A DNA stretch of 64,000 bases from Nocardia crassostreae (GCF_001613405.1 NZ_BDCH01000041.1:62001-126000), one strand, 5' to 3'. Positions 18,078 to 27,596 are shown, counted from the first letter of the stretch. Notes: generated from the sequence alone by a model not told the origin. Numbers and translations: made by a program.

Positions 18078-19610
18078 TCATCGGCGGCTCAGGCAGATGG
18101 TCAGACCATTGGTGACGCCCGGCTCGTAGGTGAGCGCAGCGGCCCAGCCGGACGGGCAGTTCCCGTCATCGGGAGTGTGCCGGTCGATGACTTCCATATT
18201 GGCGGTGGGGTCGGCGCAGTCGACGCGCTTGGTGTCCGACGCCTTGCCGACGCCGCGGACCGGATCGTAGATGCAGTCGCCGACCTGTGCGTAGAGTGAA
18301 TCGTTCGGATCGCCGGGGCCCATGCAGACGGCCAGCACGAGGTCGGTTTTGTCATTGCTGCGCATGGTGAAGGCATTCGCGCCGAGGATGTCGAGGCACT
18401 GGGGTCTGGTCGGCTTCTGATAGACGACCTGCACGGACAGGACCCGGCAATCGGCGTCGAAATTCGTACAGGGCACCAGTTTCATCGTGATGTCGGAGGC
18501 GCAGTCGCCGACCTTGGCATTGTCCATATCGCCGGTATCGGTGGACGCGGCGCACACCACGATCGCCCGGCCGCCCAGCGAGGTCTGCGCGAAGGCCATG
18601 CGCGCCTCCGGGCGCGACTGGCAGGCGCGATCGATGACGGGGACCTGCGTGTGCAATTCGGTGGCGATGACCGTGACGGCGCCCGCGACGCAGGAGACCC
18701 GGTTGATGGTGTCGCCCGCACCCTTGACCTCGATGCAATCCCCCGCTTGCAGCGCACCCGGATCGGACATGTTGAAGCGGGTCGGCACCAGACACAGCAC
18801 CGCGCCGGGCTGCGCGTCGCCGGTGACGGGCTCCGCGACGGCCTTGGTCACCTCGGAGTACTTGGTGCACGCCGATTCCACCGGATACCGCACATCCTCG
18901 CGAATCTTGATGCGATACGCCGCCGAGTTCTGATCGCAGTCGAACTCGATCAGCGAGGCGCCGTTCAACGCGACACAGTCACCGGCAGCCCACTTCTCCG
19001 GCTCGTCCTCCCCCATCACCACGAACCCGACAATGGTTGCGGCACCGGCGATCACGATCGCACCGAGGAACGCGAACAGCACCCACCAGCGCCGCCTGGA
19101 CACCGGGTGCGCCATGTACCGCGGCAGCGGCTGCGCATCATGCGGCAGTTGCTGCGCCGGGTAGGGCGAGGGCTGCTGCGCCCCGTGCGGCAGCGGGTAC
19201 GCCCCATACGGCGAAGGCGGCTGTGCCCCATCGAGCAGCGGCTGCGCCCCATACGGCGACGGCTGCTGCGACCCATCGGACAGCGGCTGCACCCCATACG
19301 GCGACGGCTGCTGCGACCCATCGGACAGCGGCTGCACCCCATACGGCGACGGCGGCTGCACCCCATCGGACGGCGGGTACGCCCCATACGGCGAGGGTGG
19401 CTGCACCCCTTCGGGAAGATGCTGCTCCGCATAGGGCGGCAGCGGCTCCGACCCCGGTGGGAGCGGTGGGAGCGGTGCGTCCGGCGCGAACGGGGGCGTG
19501 GGCACCGGCTGGTTCGGGGACGGATGGGCCGCGACGGACCCGGGCGCGGGAATCGCGTCGTGCGCGGCTGCGGGATCGGGTGGGGGTGTGGGGTTGGGCG
19601 GGCCGGTCAT
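18078..19610 (-). CDS. Membrane-anchored protein with Pro-rich repeats and Cys-rich outer domain (LppU/SCO3897-like)
   Basis: A 510-residue protein. Residues about 60-170 are proline-rich repeats of 15 residues (GSQQPSPYGVQPLSD), followed by one membrane helix (VLFAFLGAIVIAGAATIVGFVV). The outer part has repeated modules each with a pair of Cys (AAGDCVAL..FDCD; LQAGDCIEV..RVSC; KVGDCASD..VPCT; QVGDCIYD..VDCA), the pattern of actinobacterial LppU/SCO3897 proteins. Function unknown; probably envelope-bound. The start at ATG 19610 is preferred, with an in-frame GTG at 19712. The repeat number is likely to vary between strains. Confidence 0.75.
   Translation of the reverse strand: MTGPPNPTPPPDPAAAHDAIPAPGSVAAHPSPNQPVPTPPFAPDAPLPPLPPGSEPLPPYAEQHLPEGVQPPSPYGAYPPSDGVQPPSPYGVQPLSDGSQQPSPYGVQPLSDGSQQPSPYGAQPLLDGAQPPSPYGAYPLPHGAQQPSPYPAQQLPHDAQPLPRYMAHPVSRRRWWVLFAFLGAIVIAGAATIVGFVVMGEDEPEKWAAGDCVALNGASLIEFDCDQNSAAYRIKIREDVRYPVESACTKYSEVTKAVAEPVTGDAQPGAVLCLVPTRFNMSDPGALQAGDCIEVKGAGDTINRVSCVAGAVTVIATELHTQVPVIDRACQSRPEARMAFAQTSLGGRAIVVCAASTDTGDMDNAKVGDCASDITMKLVPCTNFDADCRVLSVQVVYQKPTRPQCLDILGANAFTMRSNDKTDLVLAVCMGPGDPNDSLYAQVGDCIYDPVRGVGKASDTKRVDCADPTANMEVIDRHTPDDGNCPSGWAAALTYEPGVTNGLTICLSRR
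19160..19412. repeat. 45-bp tandem repeats inside the LppU-like gene
   Basis: Five to six 15-codon units. The units at 19261-19305 and 19306-19350 are identical over all 45 bp, which points to recent duplication or ongoing homogenisation. Confidence 0.85.
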
Positions 19611-19839
19611 CGGGTCGGGATGGTCGGTCGGCTGGTCGTGCAAGGTGTCCCCCACCGGCGAAGAAGCAATGCTCCGTGCCGGGTCGGCCACGGAGAAGGC
19701 GATCTTATGCACGTGGCCGACAACCGTAGTGGCGGTGACCGATTCGGCTACCTATTCATGCGCCGGAGGGGAACCGCTCAGTGCGTCCGATAGCGCAGTA
19801 GCACTACGCCGGAGCGAAAACTCTTGTTCTCCACCAACT

Positions 19840-20331
19840 TCAGCGGCGGGACCTTCGCGCCTTCTTCGAACAGGGGGCGCCCTGCCCAATGACGACCGGG
19901 TAGACGAACAACCGGAATTCGTCGACCAGATCGGCGGCGATGAGGTCGTGCACCAGCCGGATACTGCCGGTGCTGACAATGTCCTTGCCCGGCTGGTCCT
20001 TGATCGCGCGCACCTCGTCCAGATTTCGCAGCACCACCGAGTTCTCCCAGCCGGGATCGCCCATCGTCCGCGAGACCGCGTACTTGCGAAGACGATTGAG
20101 CGAATCTGTGATCCCCGTCCGGTCATCGGTCTGCTGCGGCCAGTACCCCCGCATTTCCTCGAAGGTGACCCGCCCGAACAGTACGGCGTCACACCGCTCG
20201 GTGTGCGCACGCAATTCCGCCAGGATGTCGGACTGATCCACCCCCTCGTCATCTCCCACCGTGAACCACCCGGCGCTGGCGTCGATCACCCCGTCGATGG
20301 TGATGTTCTCGGTGACTACGAGATCCCGCAT
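19840..20331 (-). CDS. RibD/DHFR-like dihydrofolate reductase family protein, frameshifted near the C-terminus
   Basis: The protein starts MRDLVVTENITIDGVID and has the family motif DAVLFGRVTFEEMRGYWP, then KDIVSTGSIRLVHDLI and LFVYPVVIGQG. These are NADPH-dependent reductase-like proteins of the RibD C-terminal type, usually about 185 residues with unknown substrate. After VVIGQG the given frame ends in a short odd tail (CSKKARRSRR). Adding one base near 19872-19884 restores RPLFEEGAKVPPLKLVE and ends at a TGA at 19778, giving 184 residues. So it is frameshifted or carries a sequencing error. Confidence 0.75.
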   Translation of the reverse strand: MRDLVVTENITIDGVIDASAGWFTVGDDEGVDQSDILAELRAHTERCDAVLFGRVTFEEMRGYWPQQTDDRTGITDSLNRLRKYAVSRTMGDPGWENSVVLRNLDEVRAIKDQPGKDIVSTGSIRLVHDLIAADLVDEFRLFVYPVVIGQGAPCSKKARRSRR

Positions 20332-20450
20332 GATCTACCTCCGAATCGGAAACGCCTCTCCGAATAGCGACCGCCCGGGCGTCCCGAATTCATCGGTATC
20401 ATTTCGGCGCATCGCGAGAACGCCGCACCCGCACCGGCCGATAACTCGAT

Positions 20451-20624
20451 ATGCAACCGCACCCGGAAGACCACGCCCGCCGCGACGACCGGCCCGATGT
20501 GGTCGACAAGGCCGATGCCGCGCTCACCGTCGGCGCGCTCGCCGTCGAGGCGCCCGCCGTCATCGAATTGCTGCTGGCGGGCGGCCGCGCCGTGCTCCGC
20601 GCCGCCGCGAATCTGCTCAACTGA
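20451..20624 (+). CDS. Small hypothetical protein (57 residues)
   Basis: ATG 20451 to TGA 20624, with a strong G/C bias at third codon positions. The N-terminus is charged and the rest is a hydrophobic Ala/Leu/Val helix (PAVIELLLAGGRAVLRAAA). I do not recognise it. It lies on the plus strand between two minus-strand genes. Codon bias is the only real support. Confidence 0.4.
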   Translation: MQPHPEDHARRDDRPDVVDKADAALTVGALAVEAPAVIELLLAGGRAVLRAAANLLN

Positions 20625-20640
20625 GCGGGCGCCCGCAGCC

Positions 20641-21735
20641 TCAGCGGTGACCGGTGACGGGATCGCGACGGGTGTGGACGCGGCCCCGGAGCACGACCCA
20701 CGAGGGAGTGGCGAGGATCTCCGGGCTGATGCGGGGATCTTCGTCGTAGACAACGAAATCAGCGGGCGCGTCGGGTTGCAGGCCGGGGCGGCCGAGCCAG
20801 GCGCGGGCATCCCAGGAAGCCGCGCCCAGGGCATCGTGGCGGGACAGGCCCGCGCCCATCAACGCGGCGATCTCGTCGGCTATCCGGCCGTGATGGATGC
20901 CGCCGCCCGCGTCCGTTCCGGCGTAGATGGGGATGCCCGCATCGTGCGCCTTGGCGACGGTATCGCGGGAGCGGCGGTGCAGATCGCGCATATGGGCCGC
21001 ATAGGCGGGGAATTTGGTTGCGCTGTTGGCGATTCCGGGAAACGTGTCGATATTGATGAGCGTGGGGACCAGGGCGGTGCCGTGCGCGGCCATCATAGCG
21101 ATGGTGTCGTCCGTGAGGCCGGTGCCGTGTTCGATGCAGTCGATACCCGCGCCGAGCAGGCCGGGCAGGGCGTCTTCGCCGAAGACGTGCGCCGTGACCC
21201 GCGCGCCTTCTCGATGGGCGGCATCGATGGCGTCTTTGAGGACGGCATCGGACCACAGCGGGCTCAGATCGCCGACGCCGCGGTCGATCCAATCTCCGAC
21301 GATCTTGACCCAGCCGTCGCCGCGGCGGGCTTGTTCGGCGACGATATCGGGCAGATCGCGCTCATCGTCGAGTTCGAGGCCGAGCTCGCGGACATAGCGC
21401 CTGGGGCGGGCGATGTGGCGGCCTGCCCGAATGATCTCGGGGAGGTCCTCGCGCCCGGCGAGGAAGCGGGTGTCGATGGGGGATCCGGCATCGCGCAGCA
21501 GCAGCGCTCCAGCGTCGCGTTCGGTCTCGGCCTGGGCGACGGCCCCGTCGCGATCCTCGTCGCCGCCGCCGTAGCGAATACCGACGTGACAGTGGGCGTC
21601 GACCAGTCCGGGAACGATCCAGCCTGTGCTGCACAGCGTTTCGGCCCCGGGCACGGGTTCGAAGGTGACCCGGCCTCCGTGGACCCAGAGGTCGCGCACG
21701 TGATCATCCGGCAGAACGACGCCCCGCAGATACAT
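20641..21735 (-). CDS. Amidohydrolase family protein (Rv2915c-like)
   Basis: A 364-residue metal-dependent amidohydrolase (imidazolonepropionase/prolidase-like branch): PGLVDAHCHVG carries the HxH metal site, then GARVTAHVFGEDA and IDCIEHGTGL give two more His, and AGTDAGGGIHHG the catalytic Asp. Substrate unknown. The start at ATG 21735 (MYLRGVVLPDD) has AGGAGG 6 nt upstream. It is the last gene on the minus strand after the BMP transporter operon, about 45 nt away, so it may act on the imported compound; the M. tuberculosis homologue lies near ffh without that transporter. Confidence 0.85.
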   Translation of the reverse strand: MYLRGVVLPDDHVRDLWVHGGRVTFEPVPGAETLCSTGWIVPGLVDAHCHVGIRYGGGDEDRDGAVAQAETERDAGALLLRDAGSPIDTRFLAGREDLPEIIRAGRHIARPRRYVRELGLELDDERDLPDIVAEQARRGDGWVKIVGDWIDRGVGDLSPLWSDAVLKDAIDAAHREGARVTAHVFGEDALPGLLGAGIDCIEHGTGLTDDTIAMMAAHGTALVPTLINIDTFPGIANSATKFPAYAAHMRDLHRRSRDTVAKAHDAGIPIYAGTDAGGGIHHGRIADEIAALMGAGLSRHDALGAASWDARAWLGRPGLQPDAPADFVVYDEDPRISPEILATPSWVVLRGRVHTRRDPVTGHR

Positions 21736-21779
21736 ACCCGACCTCCTGGTCTCGGACTGCCTCACATTTTAGGTCGCCG

Positions 21780-22757
21780 TCAGCCGAGGGTGATCGCGCC
21801 GCTGGCCAGGTCCTGCTTCACCTTGTCCATGGCGGCGGCGATCCGCGCATCGGCCGAGCAGACGACGATATCGCTGGTCCCCTTGCCGGAGGCGACGCCG
21901 AAGGACAGCTGTTCGGCCTTGTAGGTTCCCGACAGCACGGCGTTCACGGCGTATTCGAGTTCCGCTCCGGTGTCCTGTTCGGCGTAGCCGGAGTAACCGG
22001 CCTCCGAACCGCACGGCTTGACCAGCGGCCCGCCGACGACGGTGGCATTGCCCTCCTTGGCGGCTTGGGCGACGCCCTGATGGCCGAGGTTGAGCTGCTG
22101 GCCGAAAACGTCCGCGCCCGCGCCGATTCCGGCCTGCGCGGCCTGTTTGGCCTTGGCGACGTCATTGAAATCGCCGATGTACTGCGGGGCGAGCACGGTG
22201 ACCTCCGGCTTCACATGCTTGACACCCTGCTCGAAGGCCTTGGCGGTCTTGACGATCGCGGGCAGCTCCATACCGCCGAGGAAGGCGACCTTGCCGGATT
22301 TGGTGGTGAGGGCGGCGTACGCGCCCGCGAGGAAGCCGCCGTCGGCCTGCTTGGGGTCGTAATAGGCGAGATTGGTGAGCGGGACGGCGTCGGCCGGGCC
22401 GCCGATCTCGACGAATTTCACATTCGGGAAGGATGGCGCGACCTGGCGCAGCACCGAATCGGTCTGGCCGCCGAAGGAGACCACCAGATTCGAGGTGGAA
22501 GCCAGGCGGGTGAGCACCTGCTGGTAGTCGGCGGAGGGCACCTGCTCCACCTTGGTGAGCGAAACCTTGTCCGCCAGGGTGGATTCGATGCGTTGGTAGC
22601 CCTCGTAGCCGGATTGCATGAATCCGTCGTCGGACAACGAGCCGGGGAACATGACGCCGACCTTCAGCTTCGAGCCGGAGTCGTCGGAGCCACTGCCACA
22701 ACCGGCGACGGTCGCGCCCACGGCCAGGGTCAGCAAGGCGACAGCGAGTTTCTTCAT
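21780..22757 (-). CDS. BMP/PnrA-type ABC transporter substrate-binding lipoprotein
   Basis: A 325-residue lipoprotein with the lipobox VAGCG at residues 18-22, followed by the Bmp domain (VGVMFPGSLSDDGFMQSGYEG, FVEIGGPA, GGFLAGAYAALTTKSGKVAFLGG). Characterised BMP proteins bind nucleosides, and some bind other small ligands. Two Cys in the mature part (VKPCGSE, IVVCSAD) may form a disulfide. It follows the ornithine-cyclodeaminase-like gene by 56 nt and completes the import system. Confidence 0.9.
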   Translation of the reverse strand: MKKLAVALLTLAVGATVAGCGSGSDDSGSKLKVGVMFPGSLSDDGFMQSGYEGYQRIESTLADKVSLTKVEQVPSADYQQVLTRLASTSNLVVSFGGQTDSVLRQVAPSFPNVKFVEIGGPADAVPLTNLAYYDPKQADGGFLAGAYAALTTKSGKVAFLGGMELPAIVKTAKAFEQGVKHVKPEVTVLAPQYIGDFNDVAKAKQAAQAGIGAGADVFGQQLNLGHQGVAQAAKEGNATVVGGPLVKPCGSEAGYSGYAEQDTGAELEYAVNAVLSGTYKAEQLSFGVASGKGTSDIVVCSADARIAAAMDKVKQDLASGAITLG

Positions 22758-22813
22758 GGTGCTTCCTTCAGGGTGTTACTGGGGTGGAGAACGGGGAAAT
22801 GTTGTGCGGGTGG

Positions 22814-23785
22814 TTATCCCGCCAAGTCGATCTCGGTGCCGATGCCGCGCCGCCGGGCGATGTCGACGAGCAGGCGCGCGGTGGCGAGATCCTGGAGGCC
22901 GACGCCGAGGGAGTTGTAGAGGGTGATCTGATGCGCGTCGACGCGGCCGGGTTTCGCGCCGATGAGGATCTCGCCCAGCTCGTCCTCGACGTGCTCGGGC
23001 CCGAAAGCGCCCTCCCGCAACGGGATCAGCACGTCGCCGGATTCGTGCAGCGCCGACAATCGGCTGTCGACGATCACCCGAGCGCGGCGCATACCCTCGC
23101 TGTCGATCTCGCGATGGTCCGCGCGCGGTGGCGCGCCGACGGCATTGACGTGCAGGCCCGGCGGGAACCACGCACCGCGCACCACCGGCTCGCGGGCGGG
23201 CGTGAGCGTGCACAGCACATCGGCGGCTTGCACGACTTTCTCCGCGGTGTCGGCGATGTCGGCTCCGGTGTCGTCGGCGAAGGCGCGGGCGGTGGCCTCG
23301 GTGCGGCTCCAGACCACGATCCGGTCGAAGGGCAGCACCGGGCGCAGGGCTTCGACATGGGCGCGGGCCAAGGCTCCCGCGCCGACCAGGCCCAGGCCCC
23401 GGCTGTCCGGGCGCGCCAGCGCCGCCGTGGCCACCGCCGAGGCGGCGGCCGTGCGGAAGCGGGTGACCGCGCCGCCGTCCAGCAACGCCTCGCAGTCGCC
23501 GTCGGCGGCGCCCACGGTGAGAATGGCCGAACGCTGCACGGGCAGACCGCGATCCGCATTGCCGGGTATGTCGGCGAGCAGTTTCACCCCGGCCAGGCCC
23601 GCCGGTTCGGACGCCGCCGCCATGACCAGGAATGCCGCATCCGAGCCCGGCAGCCGCATGGCCGGGGGTGCGGGCGAAACCGCCGCTCCGCGAGCGAGAT
23701 CGGCGTGCGCGCCACGCACCGCGGCGAATACTTCCGGCAGGGTGATCATCGCCAGCACATCGGAGCGGGTCAGGATCAAGGTCAT
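22814..23785 (-). CDS. Ornithine cyclodeaminase / mu-crystallin family protein
   Basis: A 323-residue OCD family protein starting MTLILTRSDVLAMI. It has a Rossmann nucleotide-binding motif GLGLVGAGALARAHVEAL and the substrate-side Lys region GVKLLADIPGN. Family members are ornithine cyclodeaminases, ketimine or imine reductases, alanine dehydrogenases or ectoine-catabolism enzymes; which one cannot be told. The start overlaps the permease stop as TGATG. Placement between permease and binding-protein genes of one importer is unusual and suggests the enzyme works on the imported compound. Confidence 0.87.
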   Translation of the reverse strand: MTLILTRSDVLAMITLPEVFAAVRGAHADLARGAAVSPAPPAMRLPGSDAAFLVMAAASEPAGLAGVKLLADIPGNADRGLPVQRSAILTVGAADGDCEALLDGGAVTRFRTAAASAVATAALARPDSRGLGLVGAGALARAHVEALRPVLPFDRIVVWSRTEATARAFADDTGADIADTAEKVVQAADVLCTLTPAREPVVRGAWFPPGLHVNAVGAPPRADHREIDSEGMRRARVIVDSRLSALHESGDVLIPLREGAFGPEHVEDELGEILIGAKPGRVDAHQITLYNSLGVGLQDLATARLLVDIARRRGIGTEIDLAG

Positions 23786-24705
23786 CAGGCTTTGGCCTCT
23801 CGAAGGAAGGGACGGGTGAGCGCGGCGGGCGAGCGGCTCGCGCCGACCAGGCCGCTCACCGCCAGCACGGCGAGCAGATAGGGGGACATGACCAGGACGG
23901 CGGTAGGCAATTCGATGCCCAGTGCGGGCGCGGCGAACTGGAGAGCCTGCGCGATACCGAAGAGCAGGCAGGCCAGCATGGTCGGCCAGGGCCGCCACTT
24001 CCCGGCGATGACGGCCACCACGGCGAGATATCCCGCACCGGCGGTGAGGTTGTCGGTGAAGGCGTGTACATCCGCCAGCGCCAGATGCGCCCCCGCCAGA
24101 CCGGCGGTCAGTCCGGTGAGCAGGACGGCCGAATAGCGAAAAGCGTTGACCGCCAACCCGGATCGATCCGCGGTGACCGCGTCCTCGCCGATTGCGCTGA
24201 TGGCCAGTCCCCATCCGGTGCGATGCGAGAACAGCACGGCCAGCAGGACCGCCAGCACGATGCCGAGATAGCCGAGCGCGGTCAGCTCGAACAGTGCGGG
24301 CCCGAGCAGGGGAATCTCGCTGAGCAGCGGAATCGGAATCCGGTCGAACCCCGGAACCGCCCGCCCCTCGGTGAAATACAGCCGCGCCCCATAGGTGGTC
24401 GCGCCGAGGGCGAGCGCATTGGCCGCCACCCCGGTGACGATCTGATCGGCCCGCAGCGTCACGCTCAGCACCGCTTGCAGCAATGCCACGAGCAGGGCCG
24501 CGACCAGCGCGCACACCACTCCCGCCAGCGCGCTCCCGGAGGCGTGCGCGCCGACCGCCCCCGCGAACGCACCGGTCAGCATCATCCCCTCGACACTGAG
24601 GTTCAGCACCCCGGCCCGTTCACTCACCAGCTCTCCGGCCGAGGCCAGGGCCAGCGGAATCGCCAGCCGCACACCGCCGTCGAGCAGTTCTCCGACCGCG
24701 CTCAT
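23785..24705 (-). CDS. ABC transporter permease (BMP/nucleoside type), second subunit
   Basis: A 306-residue permease with about eight to nine membrane segments and the branched-chain/ribose permease pattern RAGVLNLSVEGMMLTGAFAG near the N-terminus and SGLAVNAFRYSAVLLTGLTAG later. It pairs with the upstream permease to form the channel. The start at 24705 overlaps the upstream stop as ATGA. Confidence 0.9.
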   Translation of the reverse strand: MSAVGELLDGGVRLAIPLALASAGELVSERAGVLNLSVEGMMLTGAFAGAVGAHASGSALAGVVCALVAALLVALLQAVLSVTLRADQIVTGVAANALALGATTYGARLYFTEGRAVPGFDRIPIPLLSEIPLLGPALFELTALGYLGIVLAVLLAVLFSHRTGWGLAISAIGEDAVTADRSGLAVNAFRYSAVLLTGLTAGLAGAHLALADVHAFTDNLTAGAGYLAVVAVIAGKWRPWPTMLACLLFGIAQALQFAAPALGIELPTAVLVMSPYLLAVLAVSGLVGASRSPAALTRPFLREAKA

Positions 24706-25901
24706 GGCCGCGCCTCCTTCCGCCACATCACCGCACCGGCGACGAAGATGATCAACACGCTCTGCACCACCTGCACCGACGACGCCGGAACCGACGCGGC
24801 CAGTTGCAGATTGATGCCCCCGGACGCGAGCAGCCCGAACGCCAAGGAGATTCCGGCGACCGCGGTGAGCGATCCTCGCGCCAGCAGTCCGACGATCAGC
24901 CCGGCGAATCCGTACCCCGACGTGAAATGCTCCGCCAGCACATACGGCACCGTCGCGACCAATGCGGCCCCCGCCACCCCCGCCAGTCCACCGGCGGTCG
25001 CCAGCGCCGAGAACCGCAACCGCGGCACCCCCAACCCCATCCGCCCGGCCGCGGCCTCGGAATGCCCCACAGCACGCAACCGCACACCGATAGCCTTGTG
25101 CCGCAACACAATCGCCGTGACCACCACGACACCCAGCGCGACAACCACCGCCACCGTGGCAGGTGACCCCTGCATCCCCAGCAGCGGCAGCCGCGCCCCC
25201 TCCACCAATGGCTTCGACTGCGGCAATGTCTCGGTCGACGTCACCGGCTGCCGCAACAACCATTCCTCGTGCACCACGAGCGTCACCAGCCCGAGCCCCA
25301 CGAAATTGAGCAGCAATGTCGTGATCACCTCACTGGTCCCCCGCCACACCCGCAGCCCCGCCGCAATCCCCGCCCACACGGCACCGCCGACAAACCCCGC
25401 CCCCACAATCAACGGAACCCCCACCGCCGCAGACACCCCCGCAGGCAGGTTCACCCCCACCGCGGTAGCCGCGATCCCGCCCACCGCGAGCTGCCCCTCC
25501 CCACCCACATTCACCAGCCCCGCCCGATGCGCCACCGTGAACCCGGCCGCAATCAACGCCAGCACCGCCGCCGCATTGAGCGCACTCCCGAACGCATACG
25601 GCGTCCCGAACATCCCCTCCCACAACGCCTCCCCCGCCACCACCGGATCCGCGCCACCCCCGACCACCAACAACACACCCACGACCACCGCAACCAACAC
25701 GGCACCGCCGTACACGCCAATGTCCCGCCCCCGCGACACCCCTGCCGCCGCAGCAGTGATCCAGCAAACCCCGACCCACCCCGCGGTCTCGCTCCCGCGC
25801 GGCAGCGTTTCCGCCGCAAACAACGCAGCGCGGCCCCTACCGGATGGATCTCTGTCGTTCTGGTCTTGGTGGTGGAGTCGGGATTTCGCGGGTTTGGTCA
25901 T
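24702..25901 (-). CDS. ABC transporter permease (BMP/nucleoside type), first subunit
   Basis: A 399-residue permease. The N-terminal 55 residues are a soluble, poorly conserved extension; membrane segments then run to the end. Family pattern: AHRAGLVNVGGEGQLAVGG, RGTSEVITTLLLNFVGLGL and GLLARGSLTAVAGISLAFGL. The start at ATG 25901 overlaps the ATPase stop (ATGA). The true start could be further in, since the extension has no membrane or family features. Confidence 0.9.
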   Translation of the reverse strand: MTKPAKSRLHHQDQNDRDPSGRGRAALFAAETLPRGSETAGWVGVCWITAAAAGVSRGRDIGVYGGAVLVAVVVGVLLVVGGGADPVVAGEALWEGMFGTPYAFGSALNAAAVLALIAAGFTVAHRAGLVNVGGEGQLAVGGIAATAVGVNLPAGVSAAVGVPLIVGAGFVGGAVWAGIAAGLRVWRGTSEVITTLLLNFVGLGLVTLVVHEEWLLRQPVTSTETLPQSKPLVEGARLPLLGMQGSPATVAVVVALGVVVVTAIVLRHKAIGVRLRAVGHSEAAAGRMGLGVPRLRFSALATAGGLAGVAGAALVATVPYVLAEHFTSGYGFAGLIVGLLARGSLTAVAGISLAFGLLASGGINLQLAASVPASSVQVVQSVLIIFVAGAVMWRKEARP

Positions 25902-27479
25902 GAGGTGGTTCCGAGCATCAGGTGGGCGATTCGTTCTTTGGCGTTGGGGGTGGATGGGTCTACGGGGCCGAGGAGGCGGCCTCGGTAGGCGACGAGGATG
26001 CGGTCGCAGAGGGTGAGTAGTTCGGGGAGTTCGTGGGAGATGAGCAGGACGGCGGCGCCGGAGGCGGCGGCCTCGCGGAGGCGGGTGAGGACGGCGTCGA
26101 CCGCGCCGAGATCGAGGCCGCGGGTGGGCTGGGCGGCGATCAGGCAGCGGAGTGGGTCCAGGGCCAATTCCCTGGCGACGACCACCTTTTGCTGATTGAC
26201 GCCGGACAGGGTGCTCATGGCGGCGCGCGGGGAGGAAGCTTTGATCGCGTGGTCGGTGATCACTCGGGCTGCGGCGGATTCCATTGCGCGGCGGTTGAGG
26301 AGGCCGTGGCGGCGGAATTCGCGCAGGCGGCCCAGGGAGAGGTTCTCGGCGACCGACATGGCGGGGATGCAGCCTTCGTGATGGCGATCCTCGGGGATGA
26401 CGCCGAGGCCGTGCGCGGTGCGCAGCCCCGGCCCGGCATGCGTCAGATCGACCTCGCCGAGCCGAAAAGTGCCCGCCTGCGGAGGTTTCGCGCCGCTGAG
26501 AACGGCGACGAGCTCGCTCTGCCCATTACCTTCGACACCCGCGATCCCCGTGATCTCACCGGGCCGCAATTCGAAATCCACGCCGTCCAGAGCCGGAACA
26601 CCATCCGCCCGAACGAACCGCAGTCCGCGAACCCGAACCACCGGTTCCCGGAGCGCGCCCGGAAGCGGTGCGGCGGTGGGGGTTGCGACGCTGCGAGCGG
26701 ACGCGGGCTCGGCATCACGGCCGGATCGAATCGGCGCATCGCCGGTCACCAAGGCCTGGTCGAGGTCGGCCAGTTGGCGGCCGACCATGAGGTGGACGAG
26801 TTCGTCGCGGCTGAAGGTGTGCAAGGGCCCGGATCCGGTGACGGCGCCGCCTCTGAGGACGGTGGCGGTGTCACCGGCTTGTTCGATCTCGCCGAGTTTG
26901 TGGGTGACCAGGACGACGGCGCGGCCGGAGTCGGCTATACGGCGGCAGGTGGTCAGGAGGGCGTCGATTTCGGTGGGGCCGAGGACTGCGGTGGGTTCGT
27001 CGAGGAGGATCAGGCGGGGGTTGTGGAGCAGGGCTTTCACGATTTCCACGGTTTGGCGTTCACCGACGGAGAGGTCACCGGCCCGGGCCGAGAGGTCGGT
27101 GTGCAGGCCGAAGTCGTTCTCGACCGCGGCGACGCGGGCGGCCAATTCGCGGCGCGGCAGGCGGATTCGCGCACCGTCGCCGAGCAACAGGTTCTCCCCC
27201 ACGGTGAGGGTGGGGATGAGGCTGAAATGCTGGTGGACCATGGCGATGCCGTGGCGCAGGGCGTCGGCGGGGGCGGTAGGGGTCACCGAAGAGGCGCATA
27301 TCGCCGTCGTCGAGCGTGGCGCCGCCGTAGATGAGGTTGCAGAGGGTGGATTTGCCCGCGCCGTTCTCGCCGAGGATGCAGTGCACCTCGCCGCGGCGGA
27401 CGGTGAGGTCGATATCCGAAAGCGCCCGCACCGCACCGTAACTCTTGCCGACGCCGGTCAGCTCCAAGGCCGTGTCCAC
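25898..27479 (-). pseudogene. ABC transporter ATP-binding protein (BMP/nucleoside importer), split by a +1 frameshift
   Basis: This is a duplex ATPase of the ribose/nucleoside type. The first 80 residues, from ATG 27479 (MDTALELTGVGKSYGAVRAL, Walker A GENGAGKST), are in one frame; the rest, with MVHQHFSLIPTLTVGENLL, LSVGERQTVEIV, Walker B LILLDEPTAVL, the second nucleotide-binding fold GVEGNGQSELVAVL and LSGVNQQKVVVA, is in another. Deleting one base from the run of five G at 27269-27273 joins them into a 526-residue protein reading GDPYRPADALRHGIAMVHQH. GGAGG lies upstream of 27479. As given, only two fragments could be made; a consensus error is a real alternative. Confidence 0.85.
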
Positions 27480-27491
27480 GAATCGAACCTC

Positions 27492-27515
27492 CAGTTAGTG
27501 GTATACCGTTAACTG
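27492..27515. promoter_or_regulatory. Palindromic operator between the importer operon and the GntR gene
   Basis: CAGTTA (27492-27497), GGTATACC (27500-27507) and TAACTG (27510-27515) share one centre, so 20 of 24 bases are palindromic. GGTATACC resembles operators of FadR-type GntR regulators. It overlaps the leader of the ATPase gene and lies about 80 bp before the GntR start, so it could control both. Confidence 0.65.
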
Positions 27516-27596
27516 TCGGGTCCGGATGTGGCGCGCGAGTTCCGCACATGTTTCGGTGCGGAAAACCCATTGCAGGGACCGATACTGTGGAATGTC

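Noticed and set aside
22814..24514. A 566-codon frame covering OCD and part of a permease
   Set aside because: Only the part from 23785 downward matches a family; the upstream part is a shadow of the permease gene.
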